From the NCBI RefSeq assembly GCF_021130785.1, contig NC_060215.1, positions 117,886,501 through 117,950,500 on the forward strand: a stretch of 64,000 nucleotides of DNA. Reading direction: 5' to 3'. The notes under the pieces are model-generated. The model was not told the origin of the DNA. It saw nothing but the letters and a program-made list of their open reading frames with translations, and ran no database searches. Source of the stretch: Homalodisca vitripennis. Its lineage: Eukaryota > Arthropoda > Insecta > Hemiptera > Cicadellidae. Positions 52,401 to 59,524 of the stretch are shown piece after piece. Numbering within the stretch: the stretch's first letter is position 1; each line of letters starts with the position of its first letter. The position numbers and the translations under genes were made by a program.

Positions 52401-55400
52401 TCTCGAGAAAGATAAGATAACAGCGACCACAATACCGATCACAATACCTGGAAATGCTTGTTGATTGATGGAATGTTAGTTCTGTTACTCAAATACATCG
52501 TTTTATAATGTTCTAAGTTCATTGAAAAAAGTTTAAGCGAATCTGACCTCATTAACAATTGATAATCTTTGTAAGTTTGTAATTTTGTAATTAAAAAGTT
52601 GTTTTTTCGTTCTACAATGTTTGTTTATAATATATCTATAAATTTATATTTTTGTGTTTTTCATAGTGGTGTGGTTGGTATAATCCCAAAGTACCGATTT
52701 GTATAGTGTCAAATATTGATTTGTGAATATAGTGTAACATTACATACAACGTCCATGCAAATTACAAAAACTGTGCCCGTGTCACATTTAGTGAAAAAAT
52801 TCATAACTGGACTTCTATATAAGGTAGACTTTTGAAATTTTGTAATTAGGTTAAGGGTTAGATATAGTTTACTAGGATATAACAGGAAATCAGCATACAT
52901 TTTCTTTTAAACCACTTATTTGTGCTAAAAAAAAATGTTTTTTGGAAATTTTAATTTTTTTTTTCTTAATTTTTAACTTTTTTATAAGTTTAAATTACAT
53001 TTATGCAACTAAAATTTACCAACAGAACAAGGGCATTTCATAAGCAAAATAATGGTAAAAAATCATCAATATCTGTTAAAAAATAAAAAAGTTATGATAC
53101 ATTAAGTGAAAGCTTGCAAAACTGCTGTAAATGCTCTTGGCGTTTCTGGGTAGTACTTTTGGAAAATGGGCTGGCATCCAAAGGGTTAACTAAATAATTG
53201 TAGAAAGATGCATAACTCGGTTTTAGTTTTATAACAAAAAACCTTAGTGCCAAAAACTATCAGTATTGAAATTATGACTTTAAAAAGTAATCAAGCATAT
53301 ATATGCAAGTAGAGTTCTGAATTAAGTTTGTGGTTCTCTTCCTTGATTTATTTTCTGTACTCAACAAATTAAAATTTGTAGTCACTATAGCTCAAAAACA
53401 AAATCTGAACAAAACTTTTCATGTAAACAAATCTGAAACAAAAATTAAAGTGCGTTAAATAAATGTATCAAGTGCAGTAACAAATAAAGCTAACTCGCAC
53501 ACGCTGTACTGCAAACTTCAATTTGCCAACACACATAATGGCACTGTACTTTGAAAAACCATCTTACATGGGAGCTAAGCTATTCAACATCCGACCTGAA
53601 AAAATCAAACTACAGGAAGAGAACAACGCTTTCTAGAGGGAGCTAAGTAGTGCTTGGTGAAGCACCTGTTTTATACTATTGATGAATTCCCAAACTGGAC
53701 AACTCAATGGGATTTGAAGGCTTGATCATCTTACTGAATATGACCTGTACTTTCCTTAACATTTTGACACCATTGTAATTCTCAAAGAATGTACAAATAA
53801 ATATATATTGTCTATTGTCTAATGTTTCAGTGCTAAACGGATCTCCTGGTTACATAAACCTGTGTGATGCCCTCAATGGCTGGCAACTCGTGAAGGAGCT
53901 GAAGAAAGCACTGGGACTTCCGGCAGCCACCTCATTCAAACATGTCAGTCCAGCTGGAGCAGCCATTGCGAAACCTCTTGATCCCAACGAGGTCAGTGAA
54001 TACAACAAATAAGTGTTTTTCAAATGCAGGTTATTTGTTTAAAATAATTATGTCTAACTCAATTATTCTTCCGGGCAGAGAGTTCAATCAGTACAAATAT
54101 TGATAATAATAAATATGTCTTAAATTTCATGGATTTCTTTTACACATGCTATGGTGTTTTAATTTTATTACTGTCAAAACAACATTCAAAGATACAAATC
54201 GTATTGTAGAACTAATTGGGTGTATGTCTTAAACAGATCATAAGTAATAATAATACTGATAACTAGTGAAGTGCAAAAAAAAATACTCAAATTGTTTGTG
54301 CCAACATATATGCAAATAACTGACAAATTGCAGTTTACAGAACTTAGAAACCTCTCTAATGTCACTAATACCAGCTACTGGACAACATTCCAGGCACACC
54401 CCTTACAAGCACTACTTCTACTGAAGTGATGCACAAGAGAGTGACTTATAATTAGTAATTTCTTAAAGCCTGTTATTAGAATGTTCAGGAACATCAGGAA
54501 TGGCACTACATTTTAATACTATTCTAAAGGTGTTGTTTGGTGTACAATCGTTAGGGACATTACAGCTTGTTTTATGTTGATGTCTGTATCTCTGGATGGC
54601 TGTACTAGAATTACTTAAGGTATATTAAAAAAGTGATTAGAAGTTTCATGTTCTTCGTACCATGGAATCCACCACTCTTGTACCTTTTTGAAACCTGATC
54701 TTAAGCTAAAACCGTACCAACAACAATTAGGGTATTAGAAATATAAATTGTTACATTTCACCCAAACTTAAATCTGATATAGGATGTTTAAACTGCATTA
54801 GGCCTGTTCATCCAAAACAAACATTTTGTCAAACTTGTACACTGTATCAATTAAGGATAATAGTAAATAATGTTAACAGTTAAAGAACTATTATAAAAGT
54901 TTTTGTACTAAACTCACAGATTCATTATCTGACAACAATAATGTGATGGTCGTATACACAGTAGTCTTAAATTTATATTAAATTCCTACAAATATTTAAA
55001 TCTAATAGTTTCCCGTTTTAAGATTCTCTAGGTTGGTGTCTACAAATAGTAGCTTTGTGATTCTTGAGGCTGGCCGACAATCCGAGACGTCACTAGAGAT
55101 TGTATACCGTAGAAAAAAATTTGACTTTAAAAATTGATGTCTGTAGGCCAAGGTGTGCATGGTGGATGATCTCAAAGAGACCTTGACTCCTCAGGCCGTG
55201 GCCTATGCTCGTGCACGTGGCGCCGATAGGATGTCATCATTTGGTGACTTCATCGCTTTGTCAGACACGTGCGACTTGATGACAGCTCGCATTATCTCTA
55301 GAGAGGTAAGAATATTTGTTTTTATTTTGCAGTTTTTAATTTACCACACAAGGCCAGAAACATTTTATGCATCAATAAAAGCTTAGACTGTACTCTTTTA

Positions 55401-58400
55401 TGTGGTATATAGTTTGTTAGTTTTCACAGTGATTGAAAACATAAATAGTTGAAGTGTACCCATTTACTGCACCATCCCAATTCATATTTTGATCATAGAT
55501 TCTATCAATTGCTTCTTTTAGGTTTAACTATGGAAATAAATTGACAAAAATATAAATTATATAAACATTTTCATCTATCACATAAAATATGAAATATTTG
55601 TACAGGTACTTGTTTTAACCCTTTGTGCTCAAAAGACCAGCAGCACTGGCCACACCAAGGTTGCAGACAGCTTGCGTTAGTTTTGCTGTAGTTTGTCCTC
55701 GCAACTCGTATGGCCAGTACAGTGGCCGCGCTACTTTCATTGATAGTTCTGTAGCCATTTTTGTTGTTTGCCTCCCTAGATCAGAATTATTTTTCAATAT
55801 CCTTCGCATTGTTTGCATAGTAATTCAAAATGTATTTTTAATGAATCTTTCTAATACAAAGATAAACATACATTTGGGAAATTTAACTCTTATACATATA
55901 TAAAAGATATGTAAACAAAATAAAGTAGGTATTTACAGTTATGTTATACACAGACACAAACTATTTTACATTTTTCTTAGTCTTTACATTTTTTTTACGG
56001 AATAAAACTTTTTAAAATACACACCTACGTGTAGTCAAGAATAGTTAGCAAACGTCTTTTAGTAAAATTTTCTAGATTTCTATCACTTCAGTGTATAGGC
56101 CCTACTATGCGCCATTCATCTTATTTGTACAGTCAATGTTTAGAAAAGAATTATAGGCTAATTTAAAATTTACTGCTTTAACTAAAAATTACAATTACTT
56201 TTAAAAAAAAGCTGCTCGATAGGTTTCAGCACTCACCGTTCATTATAAAATAAAGAGAATATCAGAAAATAACTGCTATGTTTAGTAGCCGGTGGTGCTG
56301 GCCTGACCAGCTTTGGACGTATTGTATCTTGGCCAGTACAGCTGGATACAAGCTGAGGCAACAATAAGGCAAAAATTAATCCGCGCTTCCGACAAAATGG
56401 CGGCCAGTAGTGCTGGCAATACAAGCTCCAAGGACAAATTGTAAAAAATGCCTTGAGTGCATAGGGTTGAGATTGTTGAATTAATGTACGTAATGTAGGT
56501 AAAGGCCTTTTTTTACTGAATATTTATAATTTTTTATCTTTTTCATCTAGGTATCAGATGGCATCATAGCTCCCTCTTACTCTGAAGAGGCACTTGATAT
56601 TTTAAAAAAGAAAAAGAATGGATCTTACTGCATACTGCAGATGGACACCAGCTACGAACCCAACCCTGTGGAACGCAAGATACTCTATGGACTAACACTG
56701 GAACAGCATAGAAATGATGCTGTTATCACAAAAAATACTTTTTCAAACGTTGTTACTTCTATTACTGAGGTAGGCTTTTAGTGTGTTTTTGAATATTCTA
56801 TTTAAGTTTTCTTATTTTAATGTGCAACATGATACTTTGTAGTACTCCTTTTATAACATTTTTTCTTCACATAAGAAGTTGCTTCATTGCAGTATTCTTA
56901 TGACAAATGCAGGGTGTTTATGAACTCTCATGAGGGGATTTGTTCTTCAGGTCAATGCAAACAAAAATGTTATATAAACATAGGTCAGGAATGCTTAGTT
57001 TACCATATGTCCCTATGTGTTTTTAGGTTTTATATTTTTCAGAAACTATGAAAGACAAAAAATTGAAACAGTTATTGTTTTTGCAGTCTTAAATCAAGAG
57101 AAAGATTAATATCAGATTATCGCAACGTGTTTCAAGATGATGGACTGTTAATATTTTTAAAGCTTAATAATATACAAACTAAAGATTCTGATAACTTTTA
57201 AAGAATAATAAAAGTTCCTTAAATTAACTGCAAATATTTAGACACCTATAACATAAACATTACTCAGGAAATAATGTCAATGTAAGCTTTTGACTGATAT
57301 AATACATTGCAAAACGTTCATTGTTTACAGCTTTATAAACCAAGCATTACAACAGTTATAAGCTAATATTTACATTGTTTCCAAACTGATATTTATGTAC
57401 TAGGTGTCAAAAAGTTTGTAATTAAATTTACCAACTGTTATTATTGTATAATTTGTGAGTCTAAGCAGTGACAACTGTCACAGAATAACTATAACTATTA
57501 TTATTATTCTCAATTTCTTCCTTTGTATTTTTAGTTTTTGTAAGTATATTGAACAATTTGTTTTTAAAACAAAAGTACAACTATTTTGCTCCTTTCTGTA
57601 ATGTGTACATAATTATTTTCCTTTAAATATACTAAAGCTTCTTTGATGACTACATTTACATTGTTGTTGTTGAATATGGTCCATTATGTTCATCTTTAGG
57701 TTCTTCAATGTATGAAGCCAGTTTTTTCTTTTTATTGTTTTTTTTTAGTTAATCTCACAAGAAGAAACCATGGGTCTGCAAATCAGGTGATGGGGCCTTA
57801 ATATTCGTCAATGCAATTCGCTAATCTTGGACAAATAACAAATTTACCAATACATTACTTATTTACAGACTGCATTTGAATAATATACATCACAGTGATG
57901 TGTAGGTTTTTAGCTGATACTTGAGTAGCTGTTTTGTGGTTAATTATCGACAAAACAGTTAATTATAGGGTGTTTATTTTAATGGACACAGCTTTTTGAT
58001 TTCTGTACAATATGTTGCATGGGAGTTAGATAACATGTATTAGATTGATTGGTTAATTATTAAGTTTTTAAACTGTATGTAATTAATTAATGAGTTTATT
58101 AGTAGCATTATTAGTATTATTATTATCAGTAGCATTGAATAGTGGTAAATTGTGAAATGGCAGTTATAAGGATGAAATATGAAATTGGTTTGTGTTAAAT
58201 AGTTAGTAGTAGCCTACAGTGTGACTTTTTTACAACTGAAGGTCTCGCTTGTTATTTCATTTGTGACTTCAGGAAATTCAATAAATTGATGTGAGAGTGA
58301 TTGTAGATTACGGAGGATTCTTTGAGCGATCTGGTTGTGGCTACAATCGCACTCAAGTATACCCAGAGCAATTCTGTCTGCTACGCCAAATCTGGTCAAG

Positions 58401-58473
58401 TAATTGGGATCGGAGCTGGACAGCAGTCTCGTATTCACTGCACTCGTCTGGCTGGTGACAAAGCTGACAACTG
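31056..58473 (+). CDS. ATIC: ATIC, bifunctional AICAR formyltransferase/IMP cyclohydrolase, 3' end missing
   Basis: It catalyses the last two steps of de novo purine synthesis in the cytosol: formyl transfer from 10-formyl-THF to AICAR, then ring closure to IMP. Nine GT-AG exons (31056-31074, 35396-35599, 40795-40950, 42568-42700, 50689-50864, 53831-53991, 55147-55305, 56551-56769, 58307-58473) join in one frame: 1394 nt, 464 residues plus two bases. The MGS-like cyclohydrolase domain covers about 1-199 ([36 protein letters not shown]). The transformylase domain follows ([61 protein letters not shown]). Human catalytic positions K66, Y104, D125, K137, K266, H267 and N431 are conserved at identical numbers. 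The family length is about 592, so about 130 residues lie to the right. No internal stop. Introns carry many transposons. Confidence 0.97.
31983..31996 (+). repeat. Target-site duplication of the RTE element, left copy
   Basis: TGAATATAATACTT, identical to 34905-34918, directly abuts the tail end of the element. Confidence 0.93.
32003..33985 (-). CDS. RTE reverse transcriptase, open for 660 codons
   Basis: It reads [14 protein letters not shown] near the start, then [37 protein letters not shown] (motif A), [18 protein letters not shown] (motif B), [13 protein letters not shown] (FADD catalytic motif C) and [11 protein letters not shown]. The C-terminal part has [14 protein letters not shown] and [18 protein letters not shown], typical of RTE proteins. 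The chosen ATG is only the first in the frame: the frame stays open upstream to about 34095 and belongs to one protein with the endonuclease at 34102-34904. Enzyme motifs look intact. Confidence 0.92.
   Translation of the reverse strand: MCGKNERKNKKPWFDEKCKEKVVQRKEGKETWLNRKQARDREEYKKRSRETVKTLRRKKREWVNKILEKAEQDRTANNSRDFYRSVRFFRKGYSPMPYGIKNKSGELVIQSKEGIQVWQEYFKDLLNVEALEEEEEETEEVYQNVEPMVPDPILQEVENAIKELKNNKAPGEDSVSSELIKAGGARLAKEIHKLILNIWEKEVIPNEWKEAIVIPVHKKGDKKECTNYRGISLLNCTYKVLSKILQKRLEEYTSNIIGDHQAGFTRGRSTTDQIFILKEAIAKYHEFNKSFLCLFIDFSKAYDSISRRRLWKIMEKYGIPNKLINLSKSCISGSRCKVKINGEISEKYDVSTGVRQGDGLSPLLFNLALEEALQEVRQTEAGITIGTKINVLAFADDVAIIAKSKEELEVLVAKLLNHTQKVGLSINEEKTKIMECGRTTQINNENNIEIEGHKFEKVNNFTYLGVMLTNNNEEDMEIQQRINAAHRSLSACHKLLSSRLLSHKTKLRIYKTIIRPVLLYGSENWVLSKKTEKRLIVFENKLLRKIYGPTLEDGEWRIKHNVELRQLYMDPDIVAEVRSRRMRWAGHLLRKEDNSLVKNVLVNNPEGRRPPGRPKLRWRDQIRRDIRKLGRREEEAMDREIWRQCVGEAKYHLGYQEPRQ
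34102..34904 (-). pseudogene. RTE endonuclease domain, N-terminally truncated
   Basis: After the truncation point the protein reads [20 protein letters not shown], then QETRW (catalytic glutamate), [37 protein letters not shown] (Asp/Asn block), IDHVL and [10 protein letters not shown] (Asp-His block). The first motif (Asn, in the usual TWN start) is missing because the element is 5'-truncated. The frame ends at 34102, where a frameshift separates it from the RT. Confidence 0.88.
34905..34918 (+). repeat. Target-site duplication of the RTE element, right copy
   Basis: TGAATATAATACTT, identical to 31983-31996. It marks the truncated 5' end of the insertion. Confidence 0.93.
35396..35599 (+). 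CDS. ATIC: ATIC coding exon 2
   Basis: It encodes residues 7-74 and part of 75, including [23 protein letters not shown], and GRVKTLHP with K66. The acceptor is GTTTGCAG and the donor GTAAAT. The apparent ATG at 35356 lies in the intron and is not the start. Confidence 0.97.
35943..36026 (+). repeat. 28-bp tandem repeat, three copies
   Basis: Three consecutive units beginning AGAAACTAATTTTAGTCTG at 35943, 35971 and 35999, differing at only two positions. It lies in ATIC intron 2. Confidence 0.95.
36156..37468 (-). mobile_element. Mariner element with matched TIRs, 1313 bp, in ATIC intron 2
   Basis: TA dinucleotides at 36154-36155 and 37469-37470 flank it. The terminal inverted repeats share GGGTTATTCCAAAAGTAA, extended by CAA or CGA at the very end (21 of the outer positions match but one). 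Length and architecture are those of classic 1.3-kb mariners. The transposase is on the minus strand and broken. Confidence 0.93.
36241..37306 (-). pseudogene. Mariner transposase, broken
   Basis: It starts at the ATG complementary to 37304-37306 with [16 protein letters not shown]. The N-terminal HTH region has [17 protein letters not shown] and [12 protein letters not shown]. The catalytic core segment 36431-36694 reads [20 protein letters not shown] and [18 protein letters not shown] (second catalytic Asp). The C-terminal end 36241-36423 is [12 protein letters not shown] to [12 protein letters not shown]. Several stops and frameshifts lie between these blocks, so it is inactive. The D..N.RPH motif has changed to DNPRPN. 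Confidence 0.9.
37471..38829. other. Remainder of ATIC intron 2, no gene
   Basis: AT-rich intron sequence with one tandem duplication (listed separately). Confidence 0.6.
38151..38260 (+). repeat. 55-bp tandem duplication, apparently perfect
   Basis: Unit AATTTTCAGACACAGAAACA and on to GTTAAGTGTTT, at 38151-38205 and again at 38206-38260, without visible differences. Lack of divergence suggests a recent event or an assembly duplicate. Confidence 0.95.
38830..40000 (-). pseudogene. Decayed non-LTR reverse transcriptase fragment in ATIC intron 2
   Basis: Minus strand, several frames. 39954-39745 reads [26 protein letters not shown] and [12 protein letters not shown]. Then come traces of VLGTILYI and [12 protein letters not shown] (YADD catalytic motif, about 39430-39400), and a thumb region [12 protein letters not shown] and [11 protein letters not shown] (about 39230-39040). 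It looks like the RT of a Jockey/CR1-group element. No tail or duplication was found. The open frame 39970-40356 may be its upstream part but is not recognisable. Confidence 0.75.
40378..40410 (+). repeat. A homopolymer, 33 bp
   Basis: Uninterrupted run of A in ATIC intron 2, 0.4 kb before exon 3. Confidence 0.97.
40795..40950 (+). CDS. ATIC: ATIC coding exon 3
   Basis: It encodes residues 75-126 plus one base: [26 protein letters not shown] (Y104) and ENIDIG with D125. The acceptor is TTGTGCAG and the donor GTGAGT. Confidence 0.97.
40951..42567. other. ATIC intron 3, no gene; contains a nested hairpin
   Basis: A 1.6-kb intron without recognised transposon. The stretch about 41100-41340 has open frames on both strands, but none resembles a known protein. 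Confidence 0.5.
41740..41800. repeat. 61-bp nested hairpin
   Basis: GATCCACAGTT (41740-41750) pairs perfectly with AACTGTGGATC (41790-41800). Within it, CTTATCA (41762-41768) pairs with TGATAAG (41774-41780), leaving a 5-nt loop. It could form a cruciform or RNA hairpin, and may be a foldback remnant. Confidence 0.8.
42568..42700 (+). CDS. ATIC: ATIC coding exon 4
   Basis: It encodes residues 127-171, opening [13 protein letters not shown] (K137) and ending SVETR. The acceptor is ATTGCAG and the donor GTAAGA. A truncated retrotransposon begins only about 55 bp after the donor. Confidence 0.97.
42823..44076 (+). pseudogene. Reverse transcriptase of the intron-4 element, two frameshifts
   Basis: Segment 1 (to about 43200): [56 protein letters not shown] (motif A) and RGVP (motif B start). 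After a frame change: [30 protein letters not shown] (YADD motif C), then 43332-43721 with [19 protein letters not shown] and [13 protein letters not shown]. After another shift near 43680: [14 protein letters not shown] to the stop at 44076 ([17 protein letters not shown]). The second break is at a run of nine A. Otherwise all catalytic blocks are readable. Confidence 0.88.
44001..44527 (+). repeat. Tandem duplication of the element's 3' end, period 265 bp
   Basis: The block from AAATTGGCTGATTAGTCAAG through the stop and 3' UTR (44001-44262) is repeated at 44266-44527 with few differences. The duplicated unit therefore spans the last codons and most of the 3' UTR. Confidence 0.93.
44645..46007 (-). 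mobile_element. TIR DNA transposon nested in a retroelement tail
   Basis: Ends share TATAGCATGACCGGTG in inverted orientation (about 44657-44672 and 45981-45996). The outermost bases (TAGGGAAG and TAGAGAAT) also match in part. The flanks are the TTTCA repeats of the host retroelement on both sides. The minus strand at about 45770-45560 encodes a broken helix-turn-helix region ([24 protein letters not shown] text, then LRRILKEE), resembling the N terminus of IS630/Tc1-type transposases. No catalytic domain is seen, so it is a deletion derivative. Exact ends are uncertain by a few bases. Confidence 0.7.
46008..47247. other. ATIC intron 4 spacer, no gene
   Basis: AT-rich. An 18-bp unit TTAAATACATACYTACAT is repeated almost three times at 46636-46688. 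Confidence 0.6.
47248..48568 (+). mobile_element. Mariner element with TIRs, 1321 bp, in ATIC intron 4
   Basis: Both ends carry GGCGTGTTCAGAAAGTA in inverted orientation. The left flank is TA (47246-47247); the right flank has decayed to TG. It carries a broken transposase on plus. Its TIR differs from that of the intron-2 mariner, so it is a different family. Confidence 0.92.
47409..48470 (+). pseudogene. Mariner transposase, broken
   Basis: It opens [20 protein letters not shown] and includes [14 protein letters not shown] (first catalytic Asp) comes just after an A-run at about 47870-47886 that shifts frame. Segment 47996-48226 reads [20 protein letters not shown] and [20 protein letters not shown] (second catalytic Asp). 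[16 protein letters not shown] text follows at about 48255 in another frame, with the third Asp, then a C-terminal FYEDGIDKL. Many stops make it inactive. Confidence 0.9.
48684..49967 (+). mobile_element. IS630/Tc1/mariner-superfamily element, 1284 bp, in ATIC intron 4
   Basis: Flanked by TA on both sides (48682-48683, 49968-49969). The ends share CAGGGTGGC and, after a few differing bases, ATGTCAGTTT in inverted orientation. It carries a broken transposase. It is related to, but distinct from, the element at 58599-59457. Confidence 0.9.
48960..49840 (+). pseudogene. IS630-type transposase, broken
   Basis: The N-terminal HTH is in 48960-49232 ([20 protein letters not shown], then [19 protein letters not shown]). 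The core follows in other frames: [55 protein letters not shown] (second Asp), and [17 protein letters not shown] (third Asp). The spacing of about 40 residues between those two Asp is wider than the 34 of mariners and closer to DD41D groups. In-frame stops and a shift make it inactive. Confidence 0.85.
49968..50688. other. End of ATIC intron 4, no gene
   Basis: AT-rich sequence leading to the exon-5 acceptor; nothing else recognised. Confidence 0.6.
50689..50864 (+). CDS. ATIC: ATIC coding exon 5
   Basis: It encodes residues 171-229 plus one base, including [22 protein letters not shown] and [15 protein letters not shown]. This is the linker from the cyclohydrolase domain to the transformylase domain. 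The acceptor is GATTTTAG and the donor GTAAGT. Confidence 0.97.
51777..51983 (+). repeat. 104-bp tandem duplication inside the family 2 element
   Basis: Units at 51777-51880 and 51881-51983, beginning TTGACATTTAGCTTC and ending CCATCCTCAGACAG, with a handful of differences. Confidence 0.93.
52192..52365 (+). CDS. 57-codon ORF inside the family 2 TTAA element
   Basis: It starts [20 protein letters not shown] and ends with a basic YRAKKLK. No family recognised. The frame extends upstream without stop to 52018, but that part looks non-coding. It could be a leftover transposase piece, or chance. Confidence 0.25.
   Translation: MRVPPAEGASEARADVNERKTSLEIVSISKYNSRGADQKYKLNCNGKAIMYRAKKLK
53490..53820 (+). 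mobile_element. 3' stub of a Jockey-like retrotransposon abutting ATIC exon 6
   Basis: It reads [20 protein letters not shown] then GAKLFN in one frame, matching the C-terminal block FAKKPSYAGAKLFN of the 24-28 kb element. It ends with AATAAATATATATTGTCTAT and a (TTGTCTA)n tail, the same tail unit as that element. Severely 5'-truncated. Only AATGTTTCAG separates the tail from the exon at 53831. Confidence 0.82.
53831..53991 (+). CDS. ATIC: ATIC coding exon 6
   Basis: It encodes residues 230-283, [18 protein letters not shown] to PNE, with the transformylase catalytic pair in [11 protein letters not shown] (K266, H267). The acceptor AATGTTTCAG directly follows a retroelement tail. The donor is GTCAGT. 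Confidence 0.97.
53992..55146. other. ATIC intron 6, no gene or recognised element
   Basis: AT-rich, short open frames only. Confidence 0.6.
55147..55305 (+). CDS. ATIC: ATIC coding exon 7
   Basis: It encodes residues 284-336: [31 protein letters not shown] and IISRE. Both ends are phase 0. The acceptor is GTCTGTAG and the donor GTAAGA. Confidence 0.97.
55619..56466. mobile_element. piggyBac-like TTAA element, family 3, 848 bp, in ATIC intron 7
   Basis: Left flank TTAA (55615-55618), right flank TTGA (56467-56470). Ends CCCTTTGTGCTCAA and (inverted) CCCTATGCACTCAA match at most positions. It has no transposase ORF. It contains CCAGNNNNNCTGG palindromes at 55637, 56333 and 56404, a CCGG variant at 56289 and a shorter variant at 55714, clustered toward both ends. 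It ends 84 bp before ATIC exon 8. Confidence 0.72.
56551..56769 (+). CDS. ATIC: ATIC coding exon 8
   Basis: It encodes residues 337-409: [29 protein letters not shown] and [10 protein letters not shown]. The acceptor is TTCATCTAG and the donor GTAGGC. A TTAA transposon ends 84 bp upstream. Confidence 0.95.
56770..58306. other. ATIC intron 8, no gene or recognised element
   Basis: AT-rich intron sequence; nothing recognised. Confidence 0.6.
58307..58473 (+). CDS. ATIC: ATIC coding exon 9, last in the window
   Basis: It encodes residues 410-464 plus two bases: [28 protein letters not shown] (N431) and [18 protein letters not shown]. The acceptor GATTGTAG at 58306 is preferred over the AG at 58315, because only then does the spacing to VVT equal that of human ATIC. 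The donor is GTCAGT. The next exon should start with the last base of a Trp codon; none is seen before 64000. Confidence 0.95.
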
Positions 58474-58598
58474 GTCAGTCATAATTATTTATTTATTTGA
58501 TCATGTTAGTTTACATTAAATGTGTTTCAAAAAGATTAGATCAATCATTTTAACTGTTACTTAATGAAAAAAACTAACCTTTTTAGCGTATTTACATA

Positions 58599-59457
58599 CA
58601 TGGTGGGGTAGCATAACTTCCTTTTCTCAAAACTTAATAAAATGCATTGTATGAGTCAGAAAAAGTTTATTTGATTTTACAATGTAGGTACATACATAAA
58701 GTTTTGTTTTACGTGGTTTTGAAGAGTAAATCAGGTAGGTGACATCCCCCATTCTGGATATATTGAGTATACCGATTTCTGGTGTTTGCCATTCCATTTC
58801 AAGCGTAGCAGGCGTTATGTTGGCAATTTCTTCCTGGATATTGTTTTTTAAATCTTGAAGAGTCCTTGGACGGTTTACATAAACACGGGATTTAAAAAAA
58901 CCCCATAGAAAAAAAATCACAAAATGCTCTTGCGGTGTGTGCCGTTGGACCAACTTGCTGGAACCAAATGCTCCCCAAATCTAACTCATCTAGCCATGGA
59001 AAAAAAAAAATTCCTGTAACATGTTTACATACCGGCCCGAATTCACTGTCACTGCCACTTCATTTTCCTCAAAAGAACCAGGGACCAATAATTGCAGATG
59101 AGGAAATCGCACACCACACTGTCACTTTAGGTGAATGTAAAGGCCTTTAATGCAATTCTCGAGGATTGGTGTCAGCCCAGTAGCGCATGTTTTGTTTATT
59201 CACGGACCCACATAAATGAAAATGGGCTTCATCACTAAAAAACACAATCGCTTCCTCAGAAACGACATCCATTCGAAATGAAGGCCTCAATGGCAAACGT
59301 TCGCTCCTCACTGTTCCAACGCATGATGGCAACTGAACTGTGACAGGACAAAACTTTATAGCCCCGCCTCTCGAACGAGACAGCTAGCACTCCGCTACGA
59401 CATCAACAAACTAAATGGCACGCATTTAAAAAAAGGAAGTTATGCTGCCCCACCCTG
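58599..59457 (-). mobile_element. IS630-type element, internally deleted, 859 bp, in ATIC intron 9
   Basis: TA at 58597-58598 and 59458-59459. The ends share AGCATAACTTCCTTTT in inverted orientation, preceded by CA(T/G)GGTGGGG. It is shorter than full-length relatives and lacks the HTH region. Confidence 0.9.
58627..59332 (-). pseudogene. Partial IS630-type transposase
   Basis: Segment 59332-59147 holds the first catalytic block FFSDEAHFHLCGSVNKQNMR and YWADTNP. Segment 58953-58627 holds the last one: HFVIFFLWGFFKSRVYVNRP, then RTLQDLKNNIQEEIANITP, the typical C-terminal region. The stretch between is decayed and the N-terminal DNA-binding part is absent. It is related to the transposase at 48960-49840. 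Confidence 0.82.
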
Positions 59458-59524
59458 TACTTATTATTTCACTTTATAATATCCTAATAGTAACGAAGTA
59501 AATCACCTGGTTGCATCTTTTTAA

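Larger units (their letters stand above)
51385..53185 (+). mobile_element. piggyBac-like TTAA element, family 2, 1801 bp, in ATIC intron 5
   Basis: Perfect TTAA duplications at 51381-51384 and 53186-53189. Ends CCCTTTGGATGCCA are exact inverted matches. A GC-rich subterminal inverted repeat (51401-51419 with 51444-51462, 17 of 19 positions) is centred on ACGGCCGT. No transposase domain is recognisable; a 57-codon ORF lies at 52192-52365. It is a non-autonomous element of the piggyBac type judged by target and termini. Confidence 0.9.

Noticed and set aside
58313..58316. Alternative acceptor for ATIC exon 9
   Set aside because: Using it shortens the loop between FSNVVT and LVVATIA by three residues compared with the human protein, so the AG at 58306 fits better.
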